Assembly: GCF_918741295.1 (NCBI RefSeq)
Contig: NZ_CAKKNB010000002.1
Coordinates: forward strand, 682,001-746,000
Source: Aquabacterium sp. CECT 9606
Lineage (GTDB): Bacteria > Pseudomonadota > Gammaproteobacteria > Burkholderiales > Burkholderiaceae_C
DNA length: 64,000 nt
Direction: 5' to 3'
Position 1 is the first letter of the stretch, and each line of letters starts with the position of its first letter. Of this stretch, positions 1-8,711 are shown piece after piece. Both the position numbers and the translations under genes were made by a program. Below the pieces are notes generated by a model that saw only the letters and a program-made list of their open reading frames with translations, was not told the DNA's origin and did not search any database.

Positions 1-1
1 G

Positions 2-955
2 CCCACCCCCACCATCGACGTCAAGTCGCTGGGCAAGGTCGCCGTGTTGTTCGGCGGCACCTCGGCCGAGCGCGACATCTCCATCATGTCCGGCTCGGGC
101 GTGCTCAAGGCCTTGCAATCGCAAGGTGTGGACGCGCACGCCTTTGACCCTGCCAAGCGGCCTTTGCAAGACCTGAAGGCCGAGGGCTTTGACCGTTGCT
201 TCATCGCCCTGCACGGGCGCGGTGGTGAAGATGGCACGGTGCAGGGCGCACTTGAGTTGCTCGGCATCCCTTACACCGGCTCCGGCGTGATGGCCTCCAG
301 CATCGCCATGGACAAGATCATGACCAAGCGCATCTGGCGCTTCGAAGGCTTGCCCACGCCCGACTGGCGCATGGTCTCCAGTGCCGAAGAATGTTCGCAA
401 GCACTGGCCGTGCTGGGCGCGCCCATGATCGTCAAACCTTCGCGGGAAGGTTCGTCCATCGGCTTGACCAAGGTGACCGACCCTGGGCAGTGCGCTGCCG
501 CCTACGCTGCCGCCGCTCAACACGACCCCGAAGTGCTGTGCGAGCAGTTCATCGAAGGCGAAGAAACCACCTGCCCGGTGCTGTTCGTGCAAGGCCAGGC
601 CCAGGCGCTGCCAGTGATCCGCATCGTGGCGCCGGGTGGCAATTACGACTACCAGAACAAGTATTTCACCGACGAAGTGAAATACCTTTGCCCCAGCCAG
701 CTTGGCGCGGACGAAGAAGTCGAGATCCGCCACCAGGTCTTGCGCGCCTTCAAGACCCTGGGTTGCCGGGGCTGGGCGCGCGCCGACGTGATGATCCGCC
801 ACACCGACCGCCAGCCCTTCCTGCTCGAGATCAACACCTCGCCCGGCATGACCAGCCACTCCCTCGTGCCGATGTCGGCCCAGGCGGCCGGCCTGAGCTA
901 CGAACAACTTTGCCTGACCCTGCTGGCCTCGGCCACGCTGGATTCCGCCCGCTGA
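2..955 (+). CDS. ddl: D-alanine--D-alanine ligase (5' end outside window)
   Basis: Cytoplasmic ATP-grasp ligase making the D-Ala-D-Ala dipeptide for peptidoglycan precursors. The frame is open from base 2 ([19 protein letters not shown]), so the true start lies upstream of the window. Visible family features are the N-terminal [10 protein letters not shown], the ATP-binding [10 protein letters not shown] and CEQFIEGEE, the [13 protein letters not shown] stretch containing the active-site-region tyrosine typical of D-Ala (not D-Lac) ligases, and the C-terminal catalytic [15 protein letters not shown]. It lies 16 bp ahead of ftsQ in the classic division/cell-wall order. Only a few N-terminal residues appear to be missing. 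Whether this is DdlA or DdlB cannot be read directly, but the position next to ftsQ favours DdlB. Confidence 0.96.
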   Translation, partial: PTPTIDVKSLGKVAVLFGGTSAERDISIMSGSGVLKALQSQGVDAHAFDPAKRPLQDLKAEGFDRCFIALHGRGGEDGTVQGALELLGIPYTGSGVMASSIAMDKIMTKRIWRFEGLPTPDWRMVSSAEECSQALAVLGAPMIVKPSREGSSIGLTKVTDPGQCAAAYAAAAQHDPEVLCEQFIEGEETTCPVLFVQGQAQALPVIRIVAPGGNYDYQNKYFTDEVKYLCPSQLGADEEVEIRHQVLRAFKTLGCRGWARADVMIRHTDRQPFLLEINTSPGMTSHSLVPMSAQAAGLSYEQLCLTLLASATLDSAR

Positions 956-971
956 AGACCAAGACCTGACC

Positions 972-1862
972 ATGTTGGCCAACGCCGCCCTCAACCCCCA
1001 CACCAGCGAGATGCCGCAAGACATCCGCTGGATGAATGCCGCGACCGCCGCGCTGGCAGGGTTGGCGCTGGCCGTGGTGCTGGCTTCCGGCCTGGTCAAG
1101 CTGTCGCGCCTGCCCTTCTTCAACATCAACCAACTGCAGATCGATGGCGAGCTGCAGCGCAATAACCTGGCCACGGTGCGCGCCAACGCCTTGCCCCACC
1201 TCAGCGGCGGCTTCTTCAACCAAGACTTGTTCAAGGCCCGCGATGCCTTTGAAGCCGTGCCCTGGGTGCGCCGTGCGGTGGTGCGCCGGGTGTGGCCCAA
1301 CCAGTTGCGCGTGACCCTGGAAGAACACCGCCCTGCCGCTTATTGGCGTCACGAAGACCGCGATGATCAACTGGTCAACACCTTTGGCGAGGTCTTCGAC
1401 GCCAACCTGGGCGACGTGGAGGACGAGCCCTTGCCCACCTTGTCGGCCCCGGCCCACCCCGCGCCCGACCAGGCCCGTGTGATGCTGGACATGCTGCGCC
1501 GCCTGCAACCGCTGGTGGCGCCACTGCAAGGCGAGATCGAGACCCTGCGCCTGACCGACCGCGGCTCGTGGAGCCTGGAGCTGGACAGCGGCGCCGACAT
1601 CGAATTGGGCCGTGGCACCGAGGATGAAGTGGCCGAGCGCCTGGAGCGTTTCGTGCGCACGGTGCCCGAACTGCACCGCCAATACCCCGCCCCATTGCAG
1701 CAGGCCGACCTGCGTTATCCCGAAGGCTACGCCGTCAAGCTGCGCGGCGTGTCCACCCTGCAGGAGGCGGCCAGCAAGGCGGCGCTCAAGGCCAAGCTGG
1801 CGGCACAAAACGCGGCCTGGGCCGCGCGCCAACGCCAACAGCAGCAGCAACCACAACGTTAA
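972..1862 (+). CDS. ftsQ: Cell division protein FtsQ
   Basis: Bitopic inner-membrane divisome protein linking cytoplasmic and periplasmic parts of the division machine (FtsQBL). 296 residues: a short cytoplasmic N-terminus, one membrane segment around residues 24-45 (AALAGLALAVVLASGLV), then a POTRA domain starting near LPFFNINQLQIDGEL with the conserved VPWVRRAVVRRVWPNQL and EEHRPAAYWR motifs, and the beta domain. The C-terminus is an Ala/Lys/Gln-rich tail ending in a run of five glutamines, probably disordered. The ATG at 972 follows ddl by 16 bp, and ftsA follows 18 bp downstream, so these genes are almost certainly cotranscribed. Confidence 0.96.
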   Translation: MLANAALNPHTSEMPQDIRWMNAATAALAGLALAVVLASGLVKLSRLPFFNINQLQIDGELQRNNLATVRANALPHLSGGFFNQDLFKARDAFEAVPWVRRAVVRRVWPNQLRVTLEEHRPAAYWRHEDRDDQLVNTFGEVFDANLGDVEDEPLPTLSAPAHPAPDQARVMLDMLRRLQPLVAPLQGEIETLRLTDRGSWSLELDSGADIELGRGTEDEVAERLERFVRTVPELHRQYPAPLQQADLRYPEGYAVKLRGVSTLQEAASKAALKAKLAAQNAAWAARQRQQQQQPQR

Positions 1863-1880
1863 CCGAACACAGCACACACC

Positions 1881-3110
1881 ATGCCCAAGGAATACAAGGA
1901 TCTGGTTGTCGGACTCGACATCGGCACCGCCAAAGTGATGGCGGTGGTGGCCGAAGTCATGCCCGGTGGCGAGCTGCGTCTGGCCGGTCTGGGCGTGGCG
2001 CCCAGCCATGGCCTCAAGCGCGGCGTGGTCGTCAACATCGACGCCACGGTGCAGTCCATCCAGCAGGCTTTGAAAGAAGCCGAACTGATGGCCGACTGCA
2101 AGATCAGCCGCGTCTGGACCGGCATCACCGGCAGCCACATCCGTGGCCAGAACAGCACCGGCATGGTCATCGTGCGTGACAAGGAAGTGGCGCCCATCGA
2201 CGTGCAGCGCGTGGTGGAAACCGCCAAAGCCATCAACATCCCTAATGATCAGCGCTTGCTGCTGGTCGAGCCGCAAGAGTTCATCATCGATGGACACGAG
2301 GTGAAAGAGCCCATCGGCATGAGCGGTGGCCGCCTGGAAGTCAAGGTCCACATCGTGACCGGTGCGCAAAGCGCGGCCGAGAACATCGTCAAGTGCGTGC
2401 GCCGCTGCGGCCTGGAAGCCGAGCAACTGGTGCTCAATCCCAGCGCGTCCAGCGCCGCCGTGCTGACCGAAGACGAAAAATCACTGGGCGTGGCCCTGAT
2501 CGACATTGGCGCCGGCACCACCGACGTGTCCATCTTCACCGATGGCTCGGTGCGCCACACCGCCGTCATCCCCATCGCTGGCGACCTGATCACCAGCGAC
2601 ATCGCGATGGCCCTGCGCACGCCCACGAAAGACGCTGAAGACATCAAGGTCGACCACGGCGTGGCCAAGCAGATGCTGGCCGATCCGAACGAACAGGTCG
2701 AGGTGCCCGGCCTGGGCGACCGCGCCCCGCGCATGCTCTCGCGCCAGGCTTTGGCCGGCGTGATCGAGCCGCGGGTGGAGGAGATTTTCTCGCTGGTCCA
2801 CCAGGTGATCCGCGAGTCTGGATACGAGGAACTGCTGTCATCGGGCATCGTGCTCACCGGCGGCTCGGCGGTCATGCCGGGCATGGTGGAGCTGGCCGAA
2901 GACATCTTCTTGAAACCCGTGCGCAAGGGCATCCCCTTGTACTCGGGTGCACTGCACGACATGGTGGCCAGCCCGCGCTCGGCCACCGTCATGGGCTTGC
3001 TCGAAGAGGCAAGACTCGCGCGAACGCGCGGGATGAAAGCGGCGCAGAAGGCAGGGTCGGTCACGACCTTGTTCGGACGCGTGCGTGATTGGTTCATTGG
3101 TAATTTCTGA
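1881..3110 (+). CDS. ftsA: Cell division protein FtsA
   Basis: Actin-like ATPase that tethers FtsZ filaments to the inner membrane and recruits later division proteins. 409 residues, normal length. Actin-fold signatures are VGLDIGTAKVMAVV near the N-terminus (phosphate 1), LIDIGAGTTDVSIF mid-protein (phosphate 2) and IVLTGGSAVMPGM (adenosine site). The protein ends in a short amphipathic helix, VTTLFGRVRDWFIGNF, the expected membrane-targeting sequence. Gene order ftsQ-ftsA-ftsZ is canonical. The 64-bp gap to ftsZ is more AT-rich than its surroundings and could hold an additional ftsZ promoter, but none is clear enough to mark. Confidence 0.98.
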   Translation: MPKEYKDLVVGLDIGTAKVMAVVAEVMPGGELRLAGLGVAPSHGLKRGVVVNIDATVQSIQQALKEAELMADCKISRVWTGITGSHIRGQNSTGMVIVRDKEVAPIDVQRVVETAKAINIPNDQRLLLVEPQEFIIDGHEVKEPIGMSGGRLEVKVHIVTGAQSAAENIVKCVRRCGLEAEQLVLNPSASSAAVLTEDEKSLGVALIDIGAGTTDVSIFTDGSVRHTAVIPIAGDLITSDIAMALRTPTKDAEDIKVDHGVAKQMLADPNEQVEVPGLGDRAPRMLSRQALAGVIEPRVEEIFSLVHQVIRESGYEELLSSGIVLTGGSAVMPGMVELAEDIFLKPVRKGIPLYSGALHDMVASPRSATVMGLLEEARLARTRGMKAAQKAGSVTTLFGRVRDWFIGNF

Positions 3111-3174
3111 AGAGCTTCACTGGCTCGACTTTTCTTATTCACTGGCAACTGCTTGAAATATTTGGAGGTACGAC

Positions 3175-4419
3175 ATGGCAATCGAAATGATTGAAAACTT
3201 CGACCTGGGAACCCAGATCAAGGTGATCGGGGTGGGTGGTGGCGGCGGCAACGCGGTCGACCACATGATCGCCCAGGGTGTTCAGGGTGTGCAGTTCATC
3301 TGCGCCAACACGGATGCACAGGCATTGAACCGCTCCAGCGCGGACATGCAGATGCAGCTGGGCAACAGTGGCCTGGGCGCCGGCTCCAAGCCGGAAGCCG
3401 GACGCGTGGCGGCTGAAGAAGCCGTGGACCAGATCCGCACTGCCCTCGATGGCGCGCACATGGTCTTCATCACCGCCGGCATGGGCGGTGGCACGGGCAC
3501 GGGCGCGGCGCCTGTGATCGCGCGCGTGGCCAAGGAGATGGGCATCCTCACCGTTGGTGTGGTGACCAAGCCTTTCGAGTTCGAAGGTGGCCGCCGCATG
3601 AAGCAGGCCGACGCTGGCCTGGCCGAGCTGGAAGCCAACGTCGACTCGTTGATCGTGGTGCTGAACGAGAAGCTGCTGGAAGTCCTGGGCGATGACATCA
3701 CCCAGGAAGAAGCCTTCAAGCAGGCCAACGATGTGCTGAAGAACGCCGTCGGCGGCATCAGCGACATCATCCACATTCCCGGCCTGGTCAACGTCGACTT
3801 CGAAGACGTCAAGACGGTGATGAGCGAGCCTGGCAAGGCCATGATGGGCACGGCCACCGCGTCGGGTCCGGACCGCGCCACCAAGGCGGCTGAATCGGCC
3901 GTGGCCTGCCCACTGCTGGAAGGCATCGACCTGTCGGGCGCGCGTGGCGTGCTGGTGCTGATTGCCGCGGGCAAGAGCAACTTCAAGCTGAGTGAATCGC
4001 GCAATGCCATGAACACCATCCGCCGCTATGCCGCGGAAGAGGCCCATGTCATCTACGGCACCGCCTACGACGAAAGCCTGGGCGACCAACTGCGCGTGAC
4101 CGTGATCGCCACGGGCCTGAGCGCCGGCCGCCGCCAGCAGGCGCCGATGTCGGTGGTGCACAGCGCCGCGCAAGCGCATGGCCAGGTCTTTGCCCGCACG
4201 GGCACGGACAACCTGCCGGTGCTGAACCACCAGGTGCATGGTGGCTCGTCCGGCCTGGGCATGGGCGCCACCTCGGGCCACAACGACTTCAGCGGTCTGA
4301 ACACGCCCAGCGTGTGGCGCTCGGGTCGCACCCAGGCGGCTGCGAAGGTGGATGCCCTGGCCAGCAATGGCATGGACGAGATCGAGATCCCCGCTTTCCT
4401 GCGCAAGCAGGCGGACTGA
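3175..4419 (+). CDS. ftsZ: Cell division protein FtsZ (bacterial tubulin)
   Basis: GTPase that polymerises into the Z-ring at midcell. 414 residues. The tubulin signature GGGTGTGAAPV sits near residues 103-113, the T7 synergy loop NVDFEDVKTVM near residue 205, and the conserved C-terminal FtsA-binding peptide EIEIPAFLRKQAD ends the protein after a variable linker. The ATG is preceded by a strong Shine-Dalgarno (GGAGG, spacing 5-6), consistent with the high expression usual for FtsZ. It is the last gene of the cluster: the expected Burkholderiales neighbour lpxC is not downstream, and instead a perfect hairpin and the convergent cca gene follow. Confidence 0.99.
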   Translation: MAIEMIENFDLGTQIKVIGVGGGGGNAVDHMIAQGVQGVQFICANTDAQALNRSSADMQMQLGNSGLGAGSKPEAGRVAAEEAVDQIRTALDGAHMVFITAGMGGGTGTGAAPVIARVAKEMGILTVGVVTKPFEFEGGRRMKQADAGLAELEANVDSLIVVLNEKLLEVLGDDITQEEAFKQANDVLKNAVGGISDIIHIPGLVNVDFEDVKTVMSEPGKAMMGTATASGPDRATKAAESAVACPLLEGIDLSGARGVLVLIAAGKSNFKLSESRNAMNTIRRYAAEEAHVIYGTAYDESLGDQLRVTVIATGLSAGRRQQAPMSVVHSAAQAHGQVFARTGTDNLPVLNHQVHGGSSGLGMGATSGHNDFSGLNTPSVWRSGRTQAAAKVDALASNGMDEIEIPAFLRKQAD

Positions 4420-4466
4420 TCTCTACGTTGCTTAGATAGTCAGTCGTACCGAAGTCCAGTGAACTC

Positions 4467-4498
4467 CAAGGCGCCCTGCGAATGTGCAGGGCGCCTTG
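4467..4498. terminator. Bidirectional hairpin terminator between ftsZ and cca
   Basis: A perfect 13-bp inverted repeat (arms 4467-4479 and 4486-4498, core GGCGCCCTGC) with a 6-base loop lies between the convergent ftsZ and cca genes. It lacks a long U-tract on either strand, so it may work with Rho or as a 3'-end stabiliser, but position and symmetry fit a shared terminator. Confidence 0.7.
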
Positions 4499-4516
4499 AG
4501 TCCATGGCGCACCGAA

Positions 4517-5764
4517 TCATTGGTCGTTTTCAGCCCGGGATTTCGCCCACGCGATCTCGATGGCCGTGACGCGCGCATCCTGGATCGCCTTGCCAACGGC
4601 CGGTCCCTGCTTGCCCGCCTCCATGCATTTTTTGGCCACCTTGGCCGTGTCCACGCTCAGAGCGATGTCCAGTGCCGCCTGCAGGCGCACGGCCTGAGGG
4701 TAAGGCTGCTCGTCCATCCCCAAGCGGCCGCGTGCATCGCACTCGCAGGCCAGCAACACTTGCTTGAACCGCTGGGGCTTGCGGATGGCATCGCAGCGTT
4801 CCAGCAGCCGCACGGTGGGCGCCGCTTTCAGATCCCCGCTGCGGTGGATGTTGCCGTGCTCGCGCGCCACCACGTCGGCCAGCTCGCGGCAATCCACAGG
4901 GGCACGCAGGCGTTCGCTCATGCCTTTGAGCAGCCGGGCGCTGCGCTCCTCGTGCCCGATGTGGCGTGGCAGCACGTGTTCGGGCGTGGTGCCCTTGCCC
5001 AAGTCGTGGCACAGGCAGGCGTAGCGCACAGGCAGGTCGGCGTTCAGGCGGGCGCTCATGTCCAGCACCATCATCAGGTGCACGCCGGTGTCGACCTCGG
5101 GGTGGTGGTCGGCGCGCTGCGGCACGCCCCACAGGCGCTCCACTTCAGGCAGCAAGCGGGCCAATGCGCCACAGTCACGCAGCACCTCGAACATGCGCGA
5201 AGGCTTGCTTTCCATCAGCCCGCGCGACAATTCCTGCCACACGCGCTCGGGAACAAGGTGGTCCACCTCGCCCGCCTCAGCCATGTCCCGCATCAGGGCC
5301 AGGGTTTCGGGGGCCACGGTGAAGTCGTCAAAGCGAGCGGCAAAGCGGGCCAGGCGCAGGATGCGCACCGGGTCTTCGGAAAAGGCGGGCGAGACGTGGC
5401 GCAGCACCTTGTCATTCAGATCGCGTTGACCACCGTGAGGGTCCGTCAACTGCCCGGATTCGTCCTGGGCGATGGCGTTGATGGTCAGGTCTCGCCGGGC
5501 CAAGTCTTCTTCGAGCGTGACATCCGGGGCGGCGTGGACGACGAAGCCCCGGTAGCCTGGCGCGGTCTTGCGCTCGGTGCGGGCCAGCGCGCATTCTTCT
5601 TTGGTCTCAGGGTGCAGAAACACGGGGAAATCGCGGCCCACCGGGGTGTAGCCCAGCTTGACCAATTCATCGGGGCTGGCGCCCACCACCACCCAGTCCC
5701 GGTCGCCGGCAGGCCGGCCCAGGAGACGATCGCGAACGGCACCACCCACTAAAAAGCGCTTCAT
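4517..5764 (-). CDS. cca: Multifunctional CCA protein (tRNA nucleotidyltransferase with HD domain)
   Basis: Adds or repairs the 3'-CCA end of tRNAs, and the HD domain gives phosphohydrolase activity in the long proteobacterial form. The ATG at 5764 gives MKRFLVGGAVRDRLLG, where GGAVRD (residues 7-12) and DRD (21-23) are the class II nucleotidyltransferase motif and its metal-binding aspartates. RRDLTINAIA follows. The HD domain is seen in VRYACLCHDLGKGTTPEHV with downstream HIGHEERS. 415 residues matches E. coli Cca (about 412). A longer in-frame start exists upstream, but its extension resembles no Cca N-terminus. Convergent with ftsZ. Confidence 0.95.
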   Translation of the reverse strand: MKRFLVGGAVRDRLLGRPAGDRDWVVVGASPDELVKLGYTPVGRDFPVFLHPETKEECALARTERKTAPGYRGFVVHAAPDVTLEEDLARRDLTINAIAQDESGQLTDPHGGQRDLNDKVLRHVSPAFSEDPVRILRLARFAARFDDFTVAPETLALMRDMAEAGEVDHLVPERVWQELSRGLMESKPSRMFEVLRDCGALARLLPEVERLWGVPQRADHHPEVDTGVHLMMVLDMSARLNADLPVRYACLCHDLGKGTTPEHVLPRHIGHEERSARLLKGMSERLRAPVDCRELADVVAREHGNIHRSGDLKAAPTVRLLERCDAIRKPQRFKQVLLACECDARGRLGMDEQPYPQAVRLQAALDIALSVDTAKVAKKCMEAGKQGPAVGKAIQDARVTAIEIAWAKSRAENDQ

Positions 5765-5906
5765 GGGTGCAGTGTATCGGCGCGGACCGCACAGCTTTGG
5801 GCGAGCGCCTGAACGCAGGTGGTGCGGAGTGGGCGCCATTTGGGGAGCAGGTGTGCCATCGCAGTGCGCATCGGGCCCCTTTCAGGGCTCAAGGGCCCCC
5901 GGGCGC

Positions 5907-5922
5907 TTGGCACACTTCATGC
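5907..5922 (+). promoter_or_regulatory. Sigma-54-type (-24/-12) promoter candidate before PEP-CTERM gene
   Basis: TTGGCACACTTCATGC fits YTGGCAC-N5-TTGC closely: a perfect TTGGCAC -24 element, exact GG-N10-GC spacing and a 3-of-4 -12 element. It lies 49 bp upstream of the PEP-CTERM ATG at 5972. PEP-CTERM genes in related floc-forming bacteria depend on RpoN and the PrsK/PrsR system, which makes this site plausible. Confidence 0.6.
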
Positions 5923-5971
5923 CTAAGGGTTAGCACTGTAGTTTGGTCCGTCGTCTTCAAAGGGGTCTGTC

Positions 5972-6487
5972 ATGACAACAACTCTCAAAGTTCCAGTGCG
6001 AATCCGGTCAACGGTGGTGGGCGCGATGGCGGCCCTGGCAGTGTGTTCTTCCGCCCATGCCTTCACCACTTCGATTGGTGACCTGCAAGCGCAGGTGAGT
6101 CCAGGCAGTGCGATGTTTCTGGGCCAGTTCTCGTTCAACGACACCATCGGCTTCTCACTGTCGGCGCCCACCATGGCCGCATTTGCCGTGCAGGGTCAGA
6201 CGCTGAACCTGGGCTACATCATCCCGGCCGCGGGATCCTTGTCGCTGTCCATCTACAAAGGGGGCACTCTGTTGGCTGGGCCGGGCATCAGTTTCTCGGG
6301 CTTGAGCTTGGCGGCAGGCAACGACTACAGTTTCCAAGTGGCTGGCAGCGGCTCAGGCTTGTACTCTGTGAACTGGTACCTGTCGCCCGTGCCGGAGCCG
6401 CAAAGCTATGCCTTGGCGCTTGCCGGGCTGGGGGCGATTGGCACGTTGATGCGCCGTCGCCGCAGCGGTGACAACGACGAACGCTGA
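5972..6487 (+). CDS. PEP-CTERM sorting domain protein (FxDxF-like)
   Basis: Secreted exosortase substrate of 171 residues. It starts with a Sec signal peptide (hydrophobic core AMAALAVCSS, probable cleavage AHA-FTTS near residue 30), then a short beta-rich domain resembling FxDxF-type PEP-CTERM proteins (GQFSFNDTIGFSLS). It ends with the tripartite sorting signal: VPEP, a hydrophobic segment (SYALALAGLGAIGTLM) and an Arg cluster RRRRS. By family knowledge the tail is cut by an exosortase, and the body becomes a surface or matrix protein. No exosortase gene is in the window. The gene stands alone between a sigma-54-like promoter and a hairpin terminator, so it is probably a single-gene unit. 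Molecular function unknown. Confidence 0.88.
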   Translation: MTTTLKVPVRIRSTVVGAMAALAVCSSAHAFTTSIGDLQAQVSPGSAMFLGQFSFNDTIGFSLSAPTMAAFAVQGQTLNLGYIIPAAGSLSLSIYKGGTLLAGPGISFSGLSLAAGNDYSFQVAGSGSGLYSVNWYLSPVPEPQSYALALAGLGAIGTLMRRRRSGDNDER

Positions 6488-6519
6488 ACACTGTCAGGCC
6501 GTTCAGGCCTGACAGTGTT
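6487..6519. terminator. Bidirectional hairpin terminator overlapping two gene ends
   Basis: A perfect 14-bp stem (arms 6487-6500 and 6506-6519, core ACACTGTCAGGCC) with a 5-base loop. The loop contains the rsmA stop codon (6503-6505), and the left arm begins at the last base of the PEP-CTERM stop codon. It is well placed to terminate both convergent transcripts. Confidence 0.7.
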
Positions 6520-7294
6520 TGGCCAAGGCCAGGTACTCGGCCACGGGCACCTCTTCGGCGCGGCGGGTGACGTTGAAGTCAACGTCGACGCCGCGCGTGG
6601 TCAGCCAGGCGCCCAGCGTGTGGCGCAGCAGTTTGCGCCGCTGAGAAAACGCCACGGTCACGATCTCGCCCAACAGCTTCTGGTTGATGCCTTCCGGGGG
6701 CGGCAAGGGCACCATGCGCACCACCGCTGAATCCACGCGGGGCGGCGGGTCAAAGGCGGTGGGCGGCACGTCCACCACCGATTCCATGTGGTAACGCCAC
6801 TGCAGCATCACACTCAGTCGGCCGTAGTCCTTGCACCCTGGCCCGGCCACCATGCGGTCCACGACTTCCTTTTGCAGCATGAAGTGCTGGTCTTCCACGT
6901 GGTCGGCCCAGGGCAGCAGGTGGAACAGGATCGGCGTGGAGATGTTGTACGGCAGGTTGCCGATCACGCGCAGCTTTCGCGGCGCGCGTTCCAATGCCAG
7001 CGCCCCAAAATCGACCTTGAGCACGTCAGACTCGATGACGGTGAGCTCGGGGCGCTGTCGCAGGCGCTGCACCAGGTCACGGTCCAGTTCGATCACGGTG
7101 AGGTGTTCGCACTCGGCCACGACCGGGTCCGTCATGGCGCCCAGGCCGGGGCCGATTTCAACCAGGGCCTGGCCGGGCTTGGGCTTGATGGCGCGCACGA
7201 TGTCTTCGATCACGCCGACATCGGCCAGGAAGTGCTGGCCAAAGCGCTTGCGCGCGAAGTGGCCCTTGTGGCTGCTCTTGCGATCAGGGGGCAT
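6503..7294 (-). CDS. rsmA: 16S rRNA dimethyladenosine transferase RsmA (KsgA)
   Basis: SAM-dependent methyltransferase that dimethylates two adjacent adenosines in helix 45 of 16S rRNA during 30S maturation. 263 residues. Motifs are the N-terminal [13 protein letters not shown] motif [13 protein letters not shown] near residues 44-56, the acidic ELDRD and the catalytic NLPYN (about 114-118), plus the C-terminal [14 protein letters not shown]. It overlaps the 3' end of surA by 11 bp, pointing to translational coupling in an lptD-surA-rsmA operon, the common proteobacterial order though pdxA is missing here. Confidence 0.97.
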   Translation of the reverse strand: MPPDRKSSHKGHFARKRFGQHFLADVGVIEDIVRAIKPKPGQALVEIGPGLGAMTDPVVAECEHLTVIELDRDLVQRLRQRPELTVIESDVLKVDFGALALERAPRKLRVIGNLPYNISTPILFHLLPWADHVEDQHFMLQKEVVDRMVAGPGCKDYGRLSVMLQWRYHMESVVDVPPTAFDPPPRVDSAVVRMVPLPPPEGINQKLLGEIVTVAFSQRRKLLRHTLGAWLTTRGVDVDFNVTRRAEEVPVAEYLALAKHCQA

Positions 7295-8711
7295 CGCGCA
7301 ATTCCACGTAAGCGGCCGCGCGCAGTTCCTTGGCCCACTCTTCGTAGGCGGCTTCGAACTGCTGTTCGCGCAGCACGCTGCGGGCTGCTTCCTTCTTTTG
7401 CTGTTCGCTCAACTCGACTTCCTTGCGCTCGATCAGCTGGATCAAGTGCACGCCAAAGCGGGTCACCACGGGCTCGGAGACCTGGCCGGGTTGCAGGGCC
7501 AGCAAGGCTTTCTCGAACTCGGGCACGAACTGGCCGGGCGCTGTCCAGCCCAGGTCGCCACCGCGCATGGCGCTGCCGTCTTCAGAGTACTGGCGGGCCA
7601 TCTGGGCGAAGCTGGCCTGTCCGCCCACGATCTGCTTGCGGATGTCGTCCATGCGCTTGGCAGCGGCCCGGGCGTCGAGCTGCGGCGTGGTGCGGATCAG
7701 GATGTGGCGGGCCCGTTGCTGGGTGTAGGTGGCCTTGCCCGAGTTTTCACGCTCGATCAGCTTGACCACGTGGAAGCCGGCGCCTGAGCGGACCAAGGGG
7801 GCCACTTTGCCCACTGGCAGGTTTTTGACGGCATCGACGAACAGGTCGGGCAGGCGGCTGGCCGGGCGCATGCCCACGGTGCCACCTTGGTCGCGCGTGT
7901 TGGTGTCGGCCGAATTGGCCTTGACCAGTTGCGCGAAGTTCTCGCCCTTGCTGGCGCGCTGTTGCAGCTCCAGGGCCTTGGCTTGAAGGGCCTGCACCTG
8001 GGTCGGGCTGCTGCCTTCGGGCACGGCGATCAGCAGGTGAGCGATGTTGTAGGAAGTCTCGCCCAGGCCCTCGGCGCCCTTGGCGTAGAACTCGGCCACA
8101 TCGGCATCGCTGACCTGGATGCGCGCGTTGACTTCGCGCTGACGCACCCGCTCCAGCAGGATCTGCTCGCGCAGGCTGTCGCGGTAACGCTGGTAATCCA
8201 GGCCGTCGGCGCGCATGCGGTCTTTCAGGTCGGCCACGGTGATCTTGTTCTGCGTGGCGATGTTTTCGATCGCCGCGTCCAGTTCGGCCTCGGGCACATC
8301 CATGCCGGAGGTTCTGGCGAACGACAACTGCACCTTCTCGTTGATGAGGGCATCCAGCACCTGTTGGCGCAGTGCCTCGCCCGATGGCAGACGGGCGCCA
8401 GCGGGGGCCGACTCCTGGATGCGGCTGACGCGTTTTTCCACTTCCAGGTGGGTGATGGGCTCCTGGTTGACCACGGCCACGATGTAGTCGGCGGTGCTTT
8501 GCACGCCAGCCAGCTTGAGCTCGGTACTCAGGCCCCGGTTGCCCAAGATGCGGGGCGACACCGAGGGGGCGTCGCTGCGCTTGAATCCCTGGGCCTGGGT
8601 TTGGGAGCCGGCCGTCAGCAGGGCCAAGGCCAGGCACAGCCCTGGAACAAGCCGGTGGCGACGGGGCTGGCGGGGGGCTGTGCGGAAGGGGTGCGTGGAG
8701 TGGTCAGTCAT
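7284..8711 (-). CDS. surA: Periplasmic chaperone/peptidyl-prolyl isomerase SurA
   Basis: Periplasmic chaperone delivering outer-membrane beta-barrel proteins, including LptD, to the Bam machine. 475 residues: an N-terminal signal peptide (hydrophobic [12 protein letters not shown], cleavage near TQAQG), the SurA N-domain ([12 protein letters not shown]...), then two parvulin-type rotamase domains, the first around [15 protein letters not shown] and the second around [13 protein letters not shown], and a C-terminal helix. The N-terminus is longer than in E. coli (428 residues in total). It overlaps lptD by 8 bp upstream and rsmA by 11 bp downstream, so the three are translated from one mRNA. 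Confidence 0.96.
   Translation of the reverse strand: MTDHSTHPFRTAPRQPRRHRLVPGLCLALALLTAGSQTQAQGFKRSDAPSVSPRILGNRGLSTELKLAGVQSTADYIVAVVNQEPITHLEVEKRVSRIQESAPAGARLPSGEALRQQVLDALINEKVQLSFARTSGMDVPEAELDAAIENIATQNKITVADLKDRMRADGLDYQRYRDSLREQILLERVRQREVNARIQVSDADVAEFYAKGAEGLGETSYNIAHLLIAVPEGSSPTQVQALQAKALELQQRASKGENFAQLVKANSADTNTRDQGGTVGMRPASRLPDLFVDAVKNLPVGKVAPLVRSGAGFHVVKLIERENSGKATYTQQRARHILIRTTPQLDARAAAKRMDDIRKQIVGGQASFAQMARQYSEDGSAMRGGDLGWTAPGQFVPEFEKALLALQPGQVSEPVVTRFGVHLIQLIERKEVELSEQQKKEAARSVLREQQFEAAYEEWAKELRAAAYVELRDAP

Noticed and set aside
1828-1859. Gln-rich tail of FtsQ as a sign of frameshift or repeat expansion
   Set aside because: The frame is intact and low-complexity C-terminal tails are common in FtsQ, so I see nothing abnormal.
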